Assembly (NCBI GenBank): GCA_947455515.1
Contig: CANGOF010000018.1
Span: forward strand, 1-33,855
DNA length: 33,855 nucleotides
Direction of reading: 5' to 3'
From: Flavobacteriia bacterium
Lineage (GTDB): Bacteria; Bacteroidota; Bacteroidia; Flavobacteriales_D; Crocinitomicaceae
Each line of letters opens with the position of its first letter. The stretch's first letter is position 1. The notes beneath the pieces were generated by a model. It searched no databases. It was given only the letters and a program-made list of their open reading frames with translations, and was not told where the DNA came from. Shown piece by piece: positions 32,070 to 33,855 of the stretch. Position numbers and translations under genes: made by a program.

Positions 32070-32090
32070 GTATAGGTTTTTAACCTATAC
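32070..32090. promoter_or_regulatory. 21-nt inverted repeat just before the T9SS type B gene
   Basis: Arms GTATAGGTT (32070-32078) and AACCTATAC (32082-32090) around TTT, ending 6 nt before the ATG at 32097. It may be an operator or leader hairpin; TAGGTTTT inside it is one base from the -7 consensus. The rest of the 149-nt divergent space is AT-rich with no other clear signal. Confidence 0.5.
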
Positions 32091-32096
32091 CATGTT

Positions 32097-33386
32097 ATGC
32101 AATTTTTTAAAAGAGTTAGTGTACTTCTTTCTTTGTTTTCCACTTTTGTGTATGCACAAGAGAGTTATGATAATTGTGCATCAGCATTAACACTTTGTCC
32201 AAATGATACCGTTGTAGTAACAAATTATGCTACCTCAAGTACGAAATGCATAAATTGCGAGGACGATTTTTCCAAAGTGCTTTGTTTTGTAGCTAAAAAT
32301 ACCATTTGGTTGAAATTTACAACCAATGACAAAGGTGGCGATGTTTATTTTTTTGCCGATAATATTAGTTATAAATCGAATTCTAATCAAGCATCTGTAG
32401 TCAATGTTTCTATGTTGGAAGCTGGGTTTCCTTGCGATCCAACTACGTATAAACTGATCGGTAATTGTGTTGCAAATGCATCTACCTCTTTATCGATTAC
32501 AGCACCAAATTTACTCCCTAATTCAACGTATTATGTAGTGATTTCTGGAGGAGTGACCAATATAAATACTTTACCTGCGGAAGCTCAAATGCGCGTTCAT
32601 CTATCTGGCGTAGGAATTGCAAGACCGATTCCTTCTATTTCTGTTTTTTCATCGAAACAAGCTTTATGTAAAAATGAAAAGATTAGAATTGGAAGTCAAC
32701 TCACAGATTGTAAAGATTCTACGATTTACTCTTGGTATATTAATGATACGTTGGTTGCTAAAACAGATTCTGCATTTATTGAAACTACCAGATTAAAACA
32801 AGGAGATGTGGTACGTGTTTCGAATACCTGTTTTAGTTCATGTAAAGTAACAATCAATGCCTCAACACTTCCTTTTTCTGTATTAACGTTTCACATAGAT
32901 GCTGGTAAAGATACCATGGTACATGAAGGTCAAGGGGTCCAGCTACAAGGTCAAACAAATGGAGATACGTATTTTTGGAAACCAGATTTTATAGGTTCAA
33001 CCAATTTAAAACCAATAGTTTACCCTAATAATTCTACCACTTATTCCATTGTTTCTACCTTTAAAGGGTGTACTTTATCGGATGAAGTGCACGTGAAAGT
33101 ATTGAAAAGAAAGTTTGATGCGGTAACCAGTTTTACTCCCAATGGCGATGATATCAATGATACTTGGTTGGTTCCCTATTTGGAAGATTACCCAAATTGT
33201 GAAGTTAAGATATTTTCACGTTGGGGTCAACCGGTTTTTGAAACTACTGGATATACGTATAAAAAATCTTGGGATGGAAGGTATAATGGGAATATAGTTG
33301 ATGAAGGAGTATATTTTTATGTTATTCACCTAAGAGATACAACAAATAGTGAACCTATTCAAGGAACAATAACTATTATTCGATGA
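32097..33386 (+). CDS. Secreted protein with T9SS type B (gliding-associated) C-terminal domain
   Basis: A 429-aa protein with a signal peptide (MQFFKRVSVLLSLFSTFVYAQ). The N-terminal region (about 22-170) is Cys-rich (CASALTLCPNDT, CINCEDDF) and resembles the extracellular beta domain common in Bacteroidota surface proteins. A middle PKD/Ig-like segment precedes the C-terminal module beginning SFTPNGDDINDTWLVPYL, with VKIFSRWGQPVFE and YNGNIVDEGVYFYVI; this is the CHU_C/type B sorting domain. Such proteins are exported by T9SS, often with a partner PorP/SprF-like protein for surface attachment. That partner follows here with an ATGA start/stop overlap. Confidence 0.9.
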   Translation: MQFFKRVSVLLSLFSTFVYAQESYDNCASALTLCPNDTVVVTNYATSSTKCINCEDDFSKVLCFVAKNTIWLKFTTNDKGGDVYFFADNISYKSNSNQASVVNVSMLEAGFPCDPTTYKLIGNCVANASTSLSITAPNLLPNSTYYVVISGGVTNINTLPAEAQMRVHLSGVGIARPIPSISVFSSKQALCKNEKIRIGSQLTDCKDSTIYSWYINDTLVAKTDSAFIETTRLKQGDVVRVSNTCFSSCKVTINASTLPFSVLTFHIDAGKDTMVHEGQGVQLQGQTNGDTYFWKPDFIGSTNLKPIVYPNNSTTYSIVSTFKGCTLSDEVHVKVLKRKFDAVTSFTPNGDDINDTWLVPYLEDYPNCEVKIFSRWGQPVFETTGYTYKKSWDGRYNGNIVDEGVYFYVIHLRDTTNSEPIQGTITIIR

Positions 33387-33855
33387 AGAAGTCTCTACTT
33401 GTCCTTGTATGTATAAGTTGCATTTTTTCTTGTTTTTCACAACAGGAAACTCAGTATTCGCAATGGATGTGGAATCATTTGTCCTATAACCCAGCATTGG
33501 CAGGGATACAAAATTGCTCGAAAGTAAAAACAATGAGTCGCGTCCAATGGGTAGGATTTGAAGGAGCACCAGTTAGTAATTTAGTTACGTTTACTACACC
33601 AATAAAAACGAAACGTAAGCAGATGTTTAGTCCACGACAAGGTTTTGGGATGAAATTTGAAAAAGACAATATTGGTCCGTTTACTAGTAATGGTTTATCT
33701 TTTACGTATGCAGTTCATTTTAATTTTACACAAGACACTCGTATTTCTTTTGGAATAAATCTTGGTGCAAGACAGATGACTTTTTCCAATCGATCTATTA
33801 CAACGTATCAAGCGGATCCTGCAACGCAAAAGAGTAGTACGTTTTATAGTCCGAT
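33383..33855 (+). CDS. PorP/SprF family T9SS-associated outer-membrane protein, 3' truncated
   Basis: ATG at 33383 overlaps the TGA stop of the upstream gene (ATGA). About 157 codons are present and the frame is open to the window end. The signal peptide (MKKSLLVLVCISCIFSCFSQ) is followed by QYSQWMWNHLSYNPALAG, the hallmark PorP/SprF opening, then alternating beta-strands such as RQGFGMKFEKDNIGPF and ISFGINLGARQMTF of an outer-membrane barrel. These proteins assist attachment or secretion of gliding-associated type B cargo. The tight overlap with a type B cargo gene is the classic pairing. Confidence 0.9.
   Translation, partial: MKKSLLVLVCISCIFSCFSQQETQYSQWMWNHLSYNPALAGIQNCSKVKTMSRVQWVGFEGAPVSNLVTFTTPIKTKRKQMFSPRQGFGMKFEKDNIGPFTSNGLSFTYAVHFNFTQDTRISFGINLGARQMTFSNRSITTYQADPATQKSSTFYSP

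Overview
The window is AT-rich chromosomal DNA from a member of the Bacteroidota, most likely Flavobacteriales. The evidence is: type IX secretion (T9SS) cargo with type A and type B C-terminal sorting domains; a PorP/SprF-family protein; several Bacteroidota-restricted families (DUF4271, DUF3098, DUF5687); gene order ftsX-DUF3098-uppP-truB; and several promoter elements of the Bacteroidota TAnnTTTG type. A Crocinitomicaceae/Fluviicola-like host is a guess only. No rRNA, tRNA, CRISPR array, phage or classical IS was seen.

Layout. 1-2452 (+): 5'-truncated diacylglycerol/sphingosine kinase-like gene, DinB/DUF1569-like gene, small CxxC membrane protein, SAM methyltransferase. 2607-6980 (-): PBP1A, then the succinyl-CoA:3-oxoacid CoA-transferase subunits scoA and scoB, with a small four-helix-bundle gene wedged between them. 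7038-8524 (-): DUF4271 membrane protein and hemD. 8625-9830 (+): glutaryl-CoA dehydrogenase with a clear terminator. 9995-18148 (+): a four-gene exported module of a TPR protein, a giant TPR/MORN-repeat protein, and two DUF3857/transglutaminase-like proteins, one with an intact Cys-His-Asp triad and one degenerate. 18208-21170 (+): a T9SS cargo protein and a GT39-like membrane glycosyltransferase. 21278-24738 (-): ftsX, DUF3098, uppP, truB and an OmpR-type response regulator. 24939-26299 (+): HAD phosphatase and pdxJ. 26345-31947 (-): secreted M16 peptidase, DUF5687 ABC permease, DUF4160/DUF2442 pair, ABC ATPase. 32097-33855 (+): T9SS type B cargo and a PorP/SprF gene cut by the window end.

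The most unusual signal is a set of short repeats packed into gene junctions. The four-helix-bundle gene is bounded by 36-nt imperfect terminal inverted repeats that contain both its start and stop codons. A solitary 36-nt copy of the same repeat (32/36 to one end) fills the uppP-truB gap 19 kb away. This looks like a small mobile cassette of about 427 bp with a solo derivative. Other junction repeats are a 32-nt AATTGTCAATT family (two copies, one supplying the TruB C-terminus), two GTCACAA-n-TTGTGAC palindromes, a 20-bp-stem hairpin that duplicates the end of pdxJ in inverted form, and two CATATAAGG-type direct repeats.

How the genes work together: cell-envelope functions dominate (PBP1A, UppP, FtsX, GT39, PorP/SprF and T9SS cargo, M16 peptidase, the MORN/transglutaminase module). 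They sit beside acyl-CoA and ketone-body metabolism (GcdH, ScoAB) and cofactor synthesis (HemD, PdxJ).
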